Positions 1-10,770 of a stretch of DNA of 64,000 bases are shown here, piece by piece. Both the position numbers and the translations under genes were made by a program. The notes below the pieces were generated by a model that had not been told where the DNA came from, searched no databases, and was given only the letters and a program-made list of their open reading frames with translations. The stretch spans positions 6,326,869-6,390,868 of the forward strand of contig JACTAT010000002.1 in the NCBI GenBank assembly GCA_014526335.1, given 5' to 3'. This DNA is from Chrysaora quinquecirrha. Taxonomy: Eukaryota > Cnidaria > Scyphozoa > Semaeostomeae > Pelagiidae. Each line of letters begins with the position of its first letter. Positions within the stretch are counted from its first letter, which is position 1.

Positions 1-165
1 GTTTTTCAAGAAAGAAGTTTCTCAGAAACATTGCTGAGTGAATTTTGCATGCAAAGTAATGTTTTACGAGTCTAATGGCATGGACAAACGTTCAAATATT
101 GCTTGATTAACAAATGTTTGACAAACAATGTTTGATCTATTTGCCGGTTGGCGAGGGCCTAAGGC
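1..165. repeat. Right half of a foldback element (CCAAACGATCAAACATTG family)
   Basis: The sequence carries the right arm of a dispersed inverted-repeat family: caaatgtttgacaaacaatg, then a degraded tttgatctatttgcc, ending in gggcctaaggc. The left arm lies outside the window. The same arm recurs at about twelve other places in this window, always paired with its inverse. No coding capacity is seen. Confidence 0.7.
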
Positions 166-315
166 CTATAGCCAGAAAAAATATAGTCTGAACATAGAAA
201 TGATTAGCTGTTTAGCATTCTAGAAAAAGGGTCCTATAATTCTGTGTTCGAGTGTGGGAAACATCATCACTATACGACATTTTTTTTCCTTTCGCAGACT
301 TCGCTCAAATGTCTA

Positions 316-1488
316 ATGGTATCTTCATCTTTATTTCTCATTTTGGCTTTACAAATAAACGCAAAACCGACACCAGGAACAGACAACCAATTTGCAACAT
401 TCATGTAAGTATACAGACAAATTTAATCCACATTTAAAAGATGCTATACTTGTATCATTAAGCAAGGGTAAGGTCCTGGCCAAACGATCAAACATTGTTG
501 GTAAATCAACTGAGATTTTGCTTCGCAAGCAATGTTTGATCATTTGGCCACATCGCAAAACATTGCTCGACAAGCAGAATCCTTTCAGCAAAATTTTGAA
601 AAACATTCTATGCTTTGACAAGAAACAAATGTTGGACCAGAAATTTTTATAATGTGGCCAAACAGTCAAACATTGTTTTTTACAAGCAAATTTCGAATGT
701 TTGACAAACAATGATTGATCGTTTGACCAGGGCCTAAGGGACAAAATTGGTTGTTCTTTAGGCCCTTCCCGAATGCTTAACCCTTCAGTCTGTAAGGCCG
801 TGGCCAAACGATCAACATTGCTCGTAAAAAATCTGAAATTTGCTTGTCAAACGAAATGTTGTCCCTTTTGGCCACTCGCAAAACATTGTTTGTCTAACTT
901 TTTTTGCATCTGACAAGCAGAAGATGTTTTTGACGTTATCGAAAACATCATGGAACGAATTTAGGTTCTTCTTTGCTTGTCAAGCAATGTTTAGCGACGT
1001 AGCCAAACGGTCAAACATTGCTTGTTAAGCAAATTACAAATGTTTGACCAAATGTTTGATTGTTTGGCCAAGGCCTAAGGGAGAAGAGTAGCCTTCTGAA
1101 TGCTGACTCCTTCAGTTAGTGTAACACTAAAAATGATTTCTATTTTCAGGAAATTCATGCGAAAGGCAAAAGACTTTATCACACATCACTGTCGTATGAA
1201 AACGTATGTTTTGAAGAAACAATAGAAATAGACCTCCAGAAACATTTCAAAACAAATGACATATTTAATCCACCAGTGATCTTCAAGCAGAGATGTGTAA
1301 GATCGGGGAAAATGAGAATCACTCAAAGTTGTGGAACGGATGGCAACAGTTATTGCATTACCAGGAAAAGAATGGTGCATTTTACAAGGCAACCCAGAAA
1401 TGCGGATTGTAGACAGCTTATTCATCAAAGTATGTTGATTGGGGTTGCATGCGAATGTAAAAAATTGACAAGAGGAATTTTTTCGTGA
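316..1488 (+). CDS. IL-17-like secreted cystine-knot protein (paralogue 1), two exons, exon junction uncertain
   Basis: The second exon starts after the acceptor tattttcag at 1149 (1150-1488). It encodes a Cys-rich domain with the spacing of the gene at 13109-17125: an N-terminal Cys (NVCFEE), then RCVRSG, SCGTDGNSYCI, a basic strand (HFTRQPRNADC) and a final CEC. The closing hydrophobic-(G/A)C-x-C preceded by a basic R-x-P-x4-C strand resembles the end of IL-17-family cytokines. The likely first exon runs from the acceptor ctttcgcag (297) to the donor gtaagt at 405. Starting at ATG 316 it encodes a good signal peptide (MVSSSLFLILALQINA, then KPTPGTD). That frame leaves 2 bases over at 404, whereas 1150 is the first base of a codon. 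Starting at ATG 309 the phase fits but the signal peptide is poor. Either an exon is missing between them or one base is lost near the A run at 1168-1171. Cnidarian IL-17-like proteins are secreted signals; the function here is inferred. Confidence 0.55.
471..738. repeat. Foldback element, CCAAACGATCAAACATTG family, in intron of IL-17-like gene 1
   Basis: The left arm ggccaaacgatcaaacattg starts at about 477. The right arm caatgattgatcgtttgacc ends at about 729, flanked by ggtcct and gggcctaa. Internal segments such as aagcaatgtttgatcatttg and aaaacattgctcgacaagc are shared with the other copies. It is noncoding. Confidence 0.75.
794..1081. repeat. Foldback element, second copy in the same intron
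   Basis: It is bounded by aaggccgtggccaaacgatc on the left and tgtttggccaaggcctaagg on the right, with the internal landmark gtagccaaacggtcaaacat. It lies about 55 bp from the previous copy in the same orientation, so two insertions occupy most of this small intron. Confidence 0.75.
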
Positions 1489-2450
1489 AAATTCGTTGAA
1501 ATGGCTCTTTCTTCGTTAGAACTTCTCTTTTGTAATGTTGCAAGGCAAATTTGCAACGTTAGCGAAAGAGCCAGGAAGAAGATTTTTAAGTAGATCGTTA
1601 ATGAAAAATAGCGAGTCAGCAAGAAAATTTTAAAAGAAGCTACTAGCTGAAGAAGAATCAAGATTCATGATAAATTTGAAGGCAGTTTTAAAGTGAAGAG
1701 GAATAATGCAGAGATTTTAATGAAGACAAATTGGTATTAGGAAGATTGTTACTCAGTATCGAGAGCTTGAAACGAAGAGCATAAAGATGAAGAAGGAAAA
1801 ACCTCTGAAAGGGAAAATGCTTAAAATGAAGAATCCAGACTGATGATGATTTGCGATGAAGATTCTTGAACGTTCTTGTTGAAATAAGGAAGATTTCGAT
1901 TGAGAAGATTTGATATGATTGAGAATCGAAGTAAAATACTCTGAAAGGAAGAGCAGATCAAACAAATAAATCAACAATGATGAAGATCTGAAGGAAGAAC
2001 ATTAGAAAAGCATTTGAAAAAATAGCCAAAATTTAAAATCGATTGAAGAAGAAGATTTCAAATCGATTGAATGAAGAAGATTTCAAATTGAAATGAAGAA
2101 CAACGGAAATTATGAAGCATTTCAAATGAAGAATGTACTGAAGAAGAAAAAATGGACAAGAAGTTAATGAAGAATATTTAAAATGAAGATACATGTACTG
2201 CGATAAGATTAAAATGTACAGGAGGTGGGAGAAGGTAACTGAAGAAGATTTGACATGAAGAATAATGTATCTAAAGATAATTAAATCAAGGAAGAATAAT
2301 TGAAATGAAGAAGAAGTTAATGAAGACTATCTGAAATAATGATGAATGTACTTAAGTAAGATAGACATGATTGAACTAAAGAAAATTTGAACTGAATTCG
2401 AAAGAAGAAGAGTTTAAAAATATCAGTAACATAGAATTGTAAAATATTTA
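1489..2450. repeat. Purine-rich degenerate GAAGA/AATGAA repeat, no gene seen
   Basis: This stretch downstream of the IL-17-like stop is dominated by imperfect gaagaagattt, aatgaagaag and gaaatgaag units on the + strand. It could hold the 3' UTR of the upstream gene. No long open frame with coding character is present. The unit resembles the 28-bp minisatellite arrays further downstream, but without clear register. Confidence 0.5.
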
Positions 2451-2706
2451 TATGATAATAATGATAACAGAACAATAAATATCACCTCGATTTCGTATTA
2501 TATAGATTGTAATCAAATAATTACTAGATTTTTGGTTTTGATACATGGCTTTGTAAATCATCAGCTTCGTTCATCTCATATTAAGCAACCAAACAACAAT
2601 CTTTCCCAAAAGATGGCGGCAGTTTCAGTCCTCTGTTCTTATCAACAATTCTCAAAGGGGTCTCTGGGAAAAATCCTTAGTTGCTGCAGCAGGAGCACAA
2701 AAACGT

Positions 2707-3712
2707 TAGGCCCTGACCAAACAATCAAACATTGTTGGTCCAAGATTTCAAATTTGGTTTACAATAAATGTTTCACCGATTGGCCACGTCCAAAACATTG
2801 CTGTCCAACAACGATGTTTTTGCCATGCACAAGCACGAACGTCTTGTTGCTAAGAAATGTTTCTAGGTGCCGAAATGTTGCAAGTTGTTGAAATTTGACA
2901 ATAACACTAGAAATGTTTGACAAACAATGTTGGAAAGGCGGTCAAACGATCAAACATTGCAAAAAAAGCAAAAATAAATGAAATTTGTGGCATGATGTTT
3001 CTGAAAAAGTTCAAAAACATTTTTTACTTAAAGCACGCAAAAAATGTTGGAAGAGAAATGTTTTTGAACGTGGCCAAAAGGTCAAACATTTTACTTGACA
3101 AGCAAATTTGAAATGTTGGATCAACAATGTTTGATCGTTCGGCAGGGACGCCTGCACTTATGGAGGGCAAGGGGGGCAACGGTTTGAAGAAGGGCAATTG
3201 GGGGTTTGGGGAATTTGGGGGAAAGAAAATTTTTAACGACCACGCCCTTCAGAAGCCTGGAAAACGTGGGAAACGCCCTTTAATTTTTTTCATTGACAAT
3301 AAAACTGTTTAAGATTTACTTGATTTTGCAAGAGCAATCTTTTTTTGAAGAATTCTTATGCATTTAAAGTCATGAAGGTGAGTAATATGATGTTGCTATT
3401 GGTTTTCGAAAAATGATTTTCTCTGTTCATTAACATTTGAAAAATTACAGGCGACAAGTTTCACATCGATTTTCCCTCGACCCAGAAACAATTAATGAAA
3501 TCAATGTATGATGGTCCTTTCTTGCCTTTCTTCTATTCTACAATTCTACAATATTTATCAGACAACTTTAAAGCTATTATAAAAATAATTGTTGTCGCTG
3601 AGGGCACATCTTGCCCCTCCTTGCCCCCCTTGGATAAGGGCAGGAGGGGCAGTTGCCCCCCTTGCCCCCCACCGCAGGCGTCCTTGTCGTTCGGCCAGGG
3701 CCTTTAACTCGT
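2707..3712. repeat. Foldback element interrupted by a nested insertion
   Basis: The left arm is taggccctgaccaaacaatc at 2707. The body includes cgatcaaacattg at 2947 and ggtcaaacatt at 3080. The right arm tttgatcgttcggcag breaks at 3145 and reappears after the insertion as ttgtcgttcggccagggcc (3684-3702). Internal sequence is closely shared with the copy at 20145-20592, for example the segment with gatgtttttgaaaa and agttcaaaaaca. Confidence 0.7.
3146..3683. mobile_element. Nested 538-bp element with 10-bp terminal inverted repeats
   Basis: It begins GGACGCCTGC (3146-3155) and ends GCAGGCGTCC (3674-3683), an exact inverted pair. Both ends are strongly G- or C-rich: aggggggc tracts near the left end and ttgcccccc tracts at the right. 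The host sequence ttgatcgttcggcag before the insertion is partly repeated after it as ttgtcgttcggccag, an imperfect 15-bp duplication. No coding sequence is seen, so it is a non-autonomous DNA element. The superfamily is not determined. Confidence 0.6.
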
Positions 3713-4272
3713 CTAATTTCTGTAACTAAGGAAACCATTCCCAGAATTCCCTTCGAAAATCCTTAATCCCAAAGGTTAGAAACAGCCACCACCTTTTGCG
3801 AAAGTCTGATGTTTGGTTTTATGAGATGACTGAACAAAGGAATGAGAGAAATGGGTAGGATCTTCTCAGTAGCCTCTATCAGCTCATATTCCTAAGAACC
3901 TTACTTTTTCCAGCTTTAAAAGGGACAATCACTTCTGGATGCCTGTAAAAATGACTGCATTGTGCCCCGAATGTGTCCCATTAAGATCTACGTACGATAA
4001 GTGCTAAATTTGCTGATGTTTCGAGCCTCGATGCGGAGAGGAGGTGAGAAAGAATTTGCAACCATGATCAGCATATAAAGAAAGGGGATCAAAAGAATAT
4101 GGGTGATCATGCAACGATGGATAAGTGATCAAGAGGGGGAGCATGTAATGAGAAGTTTTAATTAGTGAAACAGGTGCCAAAATTTTCAAAATACAGCAAC
4201 CAAAATAAGACTGGTGTCAAAATATTGAAAAAAAGTACCAATATAGAGTGCTCAGGTCATTAAGGTACAGTT
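3713..4272. other. Intergenic sequence upstream of the first YbaY-like gene
   Basis: No exon, tRNA or clear repeat family was recognised. A weak TATA-like tatagag at about 4244 lies 25-30 bases before the start codon at 4273. If it were the TATA box, the leader would be almost absent. Confidence 0.4.
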
Positions 4273-4776
4273 ATGTCTCTGAAAGCAGCTTGTCTTATTT
4301 GCGTCGCATTTACGTTGATAAGTGTAAATGCATTTAACTTAAAAGGCAAGGTATTAAGTGGAGATGTCGACTTTCAGCAAATAGCGGATGCTCCGGAGAC
4401 GCTTGAGGAAAAATCATGTTTGAGAGTCACTCTAGAAGATGTGACATCATTATTTGCAAAGCCAATAAAAGTAGCCGAAGCAATGATGGAGAATATTGGA
4501 AAAGAATACGACAAAGAGCGTGCTCTGAAATACCGGTTGGATTTGCCTGACAAAAAGCTTAGTGAGGAGAATAACTATGCCATTTCAGCAGTTCTGAATG
4601 TTGGGTGGTGCAAAGGGAAGTCTGAGGAACGTTATGATGATGAATGGATACGAGATAAGGATTTCCTCACTGATACAACATTTGTTGTGAAGAATTTAAA
4701 GCAGTGTGCTGAATCGTCAAATGACGAATGCCATGGGCCTAAAATTTCGTTGGTTAAAAACAAGTCTCATGAATAA
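4273..4776 (+). CDS. Secreted YbaY/YscW-like beta-sandwich protein, paralogue 1
   Basis: This is a single-exon gene of 167 residues. Residues 1-20 (MSLKAACLICVAFTLISVNA) form a signal peptide. The mature part matches its neighbour at 5537-6016 along its length: GKVLSGDV, KSCLRVTLEDV, a helix-like middle region, YAISAVLNVGWC, EWIRDKDFLTDT and a C-terminal CHGP. The pattern G-x-V, P...S-x-L-x-V-x-L-x-D, then Y-x-(V/I)-x-A and a late N/TDT-x-F is that of the bacterial YbaY lipoprotein / YscW chaperone fold family. Unlike the bacterial forms, it has no lipobox and carries four cysteines shared by both paralogues, suggesting disulfides in an extracellular protein. The function is unknown. The stop is followed at once by an overlapping AATAAA (4771-4776 region), so the true poly(A) signal is not clear. 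Confidence 0.75.
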   Translation: MSLKAACLICVAFTLISVNAFNLKGKVLSGDVDFQQIADAPETLEEKSCLRVTLEDVTSLFAKPIKVAEAMMENIGKEYDKERALKYRLDLPDKKLSEENNYAISAVLNVGWCKGKSEERYDDEWIRDKDFLTDTTFVVKNLKQCAESSNDECHGPKISLVKNKSHE

Positions 4777-4972
4777 ATGAGTTAAACATAAAATGTATCT
4801 TACAACTAAAATAATATAAGCACCGATGTATTTGGAACTAAAGGACAAGAAACAACCGCCTAAAACTACATTAGCATTAGACAAAGTAACTATATTAAAG
4901 ACTTTAGAATAGATACGAATTGAGCAATTTTTCTAACTTTACAAATATTCTGAAACCATAACAGCCACAACT

Positions 4973-5178
4973 GAGGGTCGTTTAGGGGGGCTACATGTTC
5001 CCCAGTTCCCTTGAAAAAATCCCCTTGTTACCAGGAGCAATGTAGGGTTATTTTTTAGATTGATAATCAAGCGGATTTTTAAGGAGGATTTCACCCGATC
5101 CCTGTTTCTCGATGTTCTCTTGTTCCCTTTTAATATTGGCCATGTTCCATTGTTCCCTAGAAGCCCTAAACGACCCTC
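4973..5178. mobile_element. 206-bp MITE with perfect 15-bp terminal inverted repeats
   Basis: The left end GAGGGTCGTTTAGGG (4973-4987) is the exact inverse of the right end CCCTAAACGACCCTC (5164-5178). The interior is noncoding with repeated tgttccc motifs. It lies between the two YbaY-like genes. No convincing target-site duplication was seen. Confidence 0.7.
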
Positions 5179-5536
5179 TTAATTGTACTGAAATAGAGCT
5201 GTTTGTGCGTTTGTTTCTCTTTCCTGAATAAACTGTAGTAGAATTCAAGTAAATTTAGTAAATTTCTGTTAAAAATGGTTGGTTCTTGTAAACAAAATCA
5301 CTGGTCACCTGTCAAATACATGAAAAAGTAACTGATCAATGGGCCTTATGGAGCTTTTGACCTTTCTTCACTGGTACCTAACTAAGATTGGTATATCTCA
5401 GAATTTGCATGAACTTAGCTTTCGAAAATTGAATTCTAAGAAAGCATACCAATCGATTGATAGTAGGGACTAACTGTCGTCTTGAAATACTCAAAAAAGC
5501 GACAACATTTGAAATCGTTGATATTATTTTAGCAAA

Positions 5537-6016
5537 ATGATTTTTATCGGTGGCATTTTGACAATACTTTTTATTATTTCTCGTGTTGAGGCAGCGGATG
5601 ATACAGGCAAAGGAATTGACTTCACAGGCAAAACTTTACAGGGAAATATTCTACTTCCAGAGAAAATCACGGAGTTTCCTCAAGGGTCTTGCATGAGAGT
5701 TGAACTAAAAGACTCTCGATTAGCAGACGCGCCATCGAAGATGATAGCGAAGCAGATAATCAAGACGCCATCTTTGAAGATCGAAGAAGGAAAACAACTG
5801 ATGTATAAAATCGAACTAAATGGAAAACTGAGTGATCTCACAAGATATACAGTGTCAGCTGTGATCAACATGGGATGGTGTGCTGACGAGAATGGCTCAG
5901 AATGGCTAAGAAAAGGAGACTTCTTGAATGATACAATGTTTCCAGTACAACTCAATGATTGCCAAAACGATATTTGCAAAGGACCGATGGTTTCCGTTAA
6001 AAAATACGATGTCTAA
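5537..6016 (+). CDS. Secreted YbaY/YscW-like beta-sandwich protein, paralogue 2
   Basis: This is a single-exon gene of 159 residues. Residues 1-19 (MIFIGGILTILFIISRVEA) are a signal peptide. The mature domain shows the family pattern more clearly than paralogue 1: LQGNILLP, FPQGSCMRVELKDSRLADAP, then MYKIEL, YTVSAVINMGWC, EWLRKGDFLNDTMFPV and a C-terminal CKGP. The LADAPSK-like segment after V-x-L-x-D is characteristic of YbaY. Conserved cysteines match paralogue 1 (SC, GWC, DC, ICKGP). A polyadenylation signal AATAAA lies at 6115-6120, about 100 bases past the stop. Same strand and 760-bp spacing make it a tandem duplicate of the gene at 4273. The absence of introns in both copies fits either retroposition or descent from a bacterial gene; the sequence alone does not decide. 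Confidence 0.78.
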   Translation: MIFIGGILTILFIISRVEAADDTGKGIDFTGKTLQGNILLPEKITEFPQGSCMRVELKDSRLADAPSKMIAKQIIKTPSLKIEEGKQLMYKIELNGKLSDLTRYTVSAVINMGWCADENGSEWLRKGDFLNDTMFPVQLNDCQNDICKGPMVSVKKYDV

Positions 6017-6179
6017 AAAGGCCCAAAGACGTTTGTATTTTTGTTGAATATCAGTGTTAACGTTCTGTTGGAATTATTGCTTGTAAAGTTAAAACATTTC
6101 GCTTTTTTAGGTTTAATAAACAGTTTTTGTAATTAACAATTTGTGGGAAACAAACCAATTTCTTTTGATTCTTTGCCAC

Positions 6180-7125
6180 TTATCAAGTAAGGTAATATGT
6201 ATGTTACGAAATGAAGGTAATGAATGTTGTATGAAATGGCGAAGGTAATTAAGATGGTATGAATTAGCAAGGTAATGAATAAGGTATGCCAAGTAGACGG
6301 TAGTTGATATGGTATGAAATGAAGAAAGTATTGAATATGGTATGAAATGAAGAAGGTAATGAATACGGTATGCCAAGAAGACGGTAGTTAATATGGTATG
6401 AAATGAAGAAGGTAATTAAGATGGTATGCAATGAAGACGGCAATGAATATGGCATGAAATGAAGAAGGTAATGAATATGGTATGCAATGAAGAAAGTCAT
6501 GAATATGGTATGACATTAAGAAGGTATTGAATATGATATGACATTAAGAGGGTATTGAATATGTATGAAATGAAGAAGGTATTGAATATGAAATGAAGAA
6601 GGCAATGAATAAGGTATGGAATGAAGAAGGTAATGAATACGGTATGCCAAGAAGACGGTAGTTAATATGGTATGAAATGAAGAAGGTAATTAAGATGGTA
6701 TGCAATGAAGACGGCAATGAATATGGTATGAAATGAAGAAGGTAATGAATATGGTATGCAATGAAGAAAGTCATGAATATGGTATGACATTAAGAAGGTA
6801 TTGAATATGATATGACATTAAGAGGGTATTGAATATGTATGAAATGAAGAAGGTATTGAATATGAAATGAAGAAGGCAATGAATATGGTATGGAATGAAG
6901 AAGGTAATGAATACGGTATGCCAAGAAGACGGTAGTTAATATATGAAATGAAGAAGGTAATTAAGATGGTATGCAGTGAAGAAGGTAATTAATATGGTAT
7001 GCAATGAAGACGGCAATGAATATGGTATGCAATGAAGAAGGTATTGAATATGATATGCAATGAAGAAGGTAATGAATATGCAGCAAATGAAGAAGGCAAT
7101 GAATATGGTATGGCATGTGACAAAA
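6180..7125. repeat. 28-bp minisatellite array with 274-bp higher-order repeat
   Basis: Units of the type ATGAAATGAAGAAGGTAATG followed by AATATGGT repeat over about 940 bp. The variant gaatacggtatgccaagaag occurs at 6361, 6635 and 6909, exactly 274 bp apart, so about ten 28-bp units form a higher-order repeat present almost three times. The long minus-strand open frames across it are by-products of the repeat. A sister array lies at 10245-10770. Confidence 0.9.
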
Positions 7126-10100
7126 GTGCATGTGATAAAAGTAAAACGGCTCGTTTCTGTTATACAAAGTAGTTCAAAAGTAAAGATTTGCTAAACATCA
7201 CAAAAGGAAAAATCACCCAAATCTGGAGAGGCTATTCATTTCTGACATTCAACTGGGAAAGAGTTTAATTTATGCTAAAGTATTCTAAAGTACAAACGCA
7301 GGTTTCTGATATTCCAGAATACATCGTCAACGAGACAAAAATGAAAGCAGACCAAAATATTTTATTCAACTGGAGGATTCGTTTTTTCTTAGCTTTCTCA
7401 CGACAAATCTATTATGTCAAGAAATGAATGAAAGCAAAAGGTCAGCCACGTTTCTTCATGGGAAAGATAGAATGTTCATTGTACATTATACCACGCTTGG
7501 AATTCTCCCTAACAACTACAGTCCATGACTGTTTCTTTGTCGTCTTGTTTTCACTCAGTCTTACGTTAACGTTCGAGAGACAAGGATAATTTTACAATTT
7601 CAGGCTATCTAGTACTTAAGCTCAGTACTTGAAGCTGTCCCTTTCAAAGGTTCTATAATAGATCTGTGTACGAAATGGGAGAAGTAAACAGAGCATTTTT
7701 GTAGGCCAAGGAAAGTTTGAAACCTCCAAACATTGTCCCTTTGTCTAACAAGTCCCCTGTCGTTGAATGTTTAGAATGTTTTGTAAACAATGTAAAAGAT
7801 ATCAAAATGGCACAGTGGCCTCTCATAGGATAATAGCGGTTTCTCTTTCATTCTGGACAAAAGCACCAATACGTATAGTGATTTTCAAAAGATCTTATTG
7901 TCCAATCCCTAAGGCATATAAACAAAACAACTACTACCCTAACGTAAATATCCGCACGATATTTCTTAGTAGTGTGAAGTGATTTTGATATGATAGTAAC
8001 TGATATGAAAATATTAGGACAAAATGATATTAAGAAGAATATTTTTCACGTTCTTACAGGTAAGAAGGTATTTGCTTATTCCGCAAATCTGCTAGCGAGA
8101 GTAATATTTATTTCGCTTGATTACACGAGTCGAGTCGACCAAGAAAGAGCTATTTACAAGTCTGCAAATAACAAGCTTAACTCTATCCTAACTGGAAAAT
8201 GCTTAGTAAGGAAACCATCGAAATCGTTCCAAACAAATTGGGTGTAATGTATGTACATGGGATGGGAAAGAGCACATAAGTATTCTTTACCAGAGGTAGG
8301 GGTACCGAATCATAAACTACGAAAACTATCATTAGAAAACTGATGGCTAAGGCTTGAAATAAACTGGCAAATCCAAAAAGGCTAATGCTTGAATGTAATA
8401 AAACCTAGTTTTCATTTTTCTGCCACTCAGCATTAGAACAAGCATTTCTCTAACTAGCTCCATACAGGTCCCCCAAAATTTCCTTCCGAACACAAAGTAG
8501 CTCTTAATCACGACCTCTTGAAAGAGCAGCACTAAACTGTTCGGTTGACTTGGGTAGGCTTCTTCTAAGAAATTGCTGAGAAATATGTATCAGCTATTCC
8601 ATAAATTTAGAATGTATTTTAATACGAATGAAAGGGTATCATGTATAAAGATTGATAAAAAAAAAATCGTGACTATGAGACTGAGTAATATGTTTGTTGC
8701 TAAAACGCGCTAAAATATGGACTCCATAACTCAAATATGGCCCAGTCTGTAACGGCCTAAATCGGTCCAAATAGCCACGAGACTTTTCTGTAGTTTTCTA
8801 ACATTATGTTTACATGGAGCTATCTCTACCGTGCCAGTTTTCAGTTCAAAATGTTCTACTTGGACAAAACAAACAAAACTCTTAATCCAACAAAACACCT
8901 CCAAGATCAAGTATGTCTCATCCATTTTGCTTATTCATGACCGAGTGACTTTATGAATTAGCGCACTGCCGAACGGCTTAGGAGGATAAGATGTTTTCCG
9001 ACTACAATGAGGTCAAAGAAATCGAGGTCATAGAGTCTGGGTTCTACAATCTTGGAAAAAACATATTGAGACAACCAGAAGATTCCCAGTAATACTATCA
9101 ATTCCTTAACTTTAGCTAAACTAATCAATAATACTCTCCCCCTCCCCCCTTGGATCAATGTTGAGTGACACTGAAAACAATTCCACGCCATTTGATCAAC
9201 ATTGAGTGAGGGGGGAGGGGTGAAATGCGAAGTTAAGACAAATATTAATGAAAATTTCAGTTTGTCTCATAATTTTTGTCCAAGATTGTAGATGTATTCG
9301 GCACGCTACATTTGATGACGGGGCGGTTATTCATCCGCCTAAAAGCCCACTCATTCACTTCAAAAAGCTTTAAACATATCCAGAGCCTGGCAACGAATAT
9401 AGCGAATCATTGGAAAAGTCGGATAAGTTTCTCAATTGAAAGATGATTCCTCAAGACTACAACTAGATTTTCAGCGAATCCGAAAAGTATCCAGAGTTAA
9501 GCCTCGGTACCAAAGGCGAATAAATTTTACGCTATCGAAAACGACCAGCCGTGATGCTTCTTCGGGGAGAGTGTGCGCGTCTGTCTCTCCCGTCTCCTTT
9601 AATTTCGTCCCCAATTTTCTCACTCGTAAGGCCCCATAAGGGGGTTCAGATAGCCTGTAACACAAACAATATTTCAAAACATATCCACCGCCTGTTTACT
9701 TCTTGCAATATCTCCTTTTTATCCTAGAATTCAAGAAAATGTCTCATAAACCCTTATTTTTCTCCAGATTTACCCCCACATCCCTTTGACTTTTTCTAGA
9801 AATATCCCTGTCTCAATTGTCCTAATCGAGGTCGCATCCCAACTGCCAGTGGTGACAACAAATGTTATAACAAAGATATCACTAATTACAGTCTTTGCAA
9901 ACATTTCGAACCGAAAAATAGCGAGTCTAATTGTTGCAAGGCTAAAAATAGCGTAAATTTCGCTTTTCGTGATATTCGTAAACGTTACATTGCTGGAAAC
10001 AGTGCGAAATATCATTTTCTGAGCGAGGAGTGGCAAAATAGAGCAACTCAACGCAGTTCAGCTGTTTATTTATAGAAAAACTTAGGATATGAAGTACTCT

Positions 10101-10244
10101 GCGTAATCAATTTTCTTAGTTACACAGTCACGTCCCACAACTTAGAAAAATGCAACATCAGCTGCTCTCTATAGTTTTCCATTTTACCCGAACCGAATTT
10201 TCACCTAAAACTTAACCGTAACACTAAGCACACATGGTGCAATT
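7126..10244. other. Intergenic region, no gene recognised
   Basis: Only short open frames without family resemblance or splice context were seen. Between 9120 and 9220 the motif gatcaa(t/c)(g/a)ttgagtga occurs twice beside ccccctcccc / gggggagggg, giving a small imperfect inverted structure. A dispersed repeat sits at 9615-9850 (listed separately). Confidence 0.5.
9615..9850 (+). repeat. Dispersed repeat, copy 1 (aaggccccataaggggg)
   Basis: The segment aaggccccataagggggttc, followed by aacatatcc, ctagaaatatccct and cctaatcgaggtcgcatccc, is a diverged copy of 14365-14600, where the same landmarks occur in the same order (gggggccttataaggggg, ctagaattatccct, actctaatgaggcctcat). It is noncoding. 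Confidence 0.55.
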
Positions 10245-10770
10245 ATTTTATGAAATGAAGAAGGTAATGATATGGTAGGAAATGAAGAAGAGAATGAGTA
10301 TGGCATGAAATTTAGAAGGTAATAAATTTAGTATGAAACGAAGAAGGCAATGACTATGATAGGACATTAAGAAGGTAATGAAAATGTAATGACATCAAGA
10401 AGGTAATGAATATGGAATGAAATGAAGAAGGTATTGAATATGGTATGAAATGAAGAAGGTATTGAATATGGTGTGAAATGAAGAAGGTATTGAATATGGT
10501 GTGAAATGAAGAAGGTATTGAATATGGTATGAAATGAAGAAGGTATTGAATGTGGTATGAAATTAAGAAGGCAATGAACCTGGTATGAAATGAAGCAGGT
10601 ATTGAATACGGTATGACATTAAGAAGGCAATGAATATGGTATGAAATGAAGAAGGTTATGAATATGGTATGAAACTAAGAAGGCAATGAATATGGTATGA
10701 AATGAAGAAGGTATTGAATATGGTATGAAATGAAGAAAGAAATGAACATGGTGTGAAATGAAGAAAGTAT
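10245..10770. repeat. 28-bp minisatellite array, second array, same orientation
   Basis: About 18 units of GAAATGAAGAAGGTATTG followed by AATATGGTAT are seen, with less variation than the 6.2-kb array. Several consecutive units at 10420-10560 are nearly identical, suggesting recent local amplification. The array ends abruptly at gaagaaagtatacgacggg. Confidence 0.9.

Noticed and set aside
6264..7167. Several minus-strand open frames with repeated YHIHYLL / PYSLPSS motifs
   Set aside because: They are translations of the 28-bp minisatellite in registers without stops; no start context, splice sites or family match.
9770..10051. 93-codon minus-strand open frame
   Set aside because: It overlaps a dispersed repeat and has no supporting signals.
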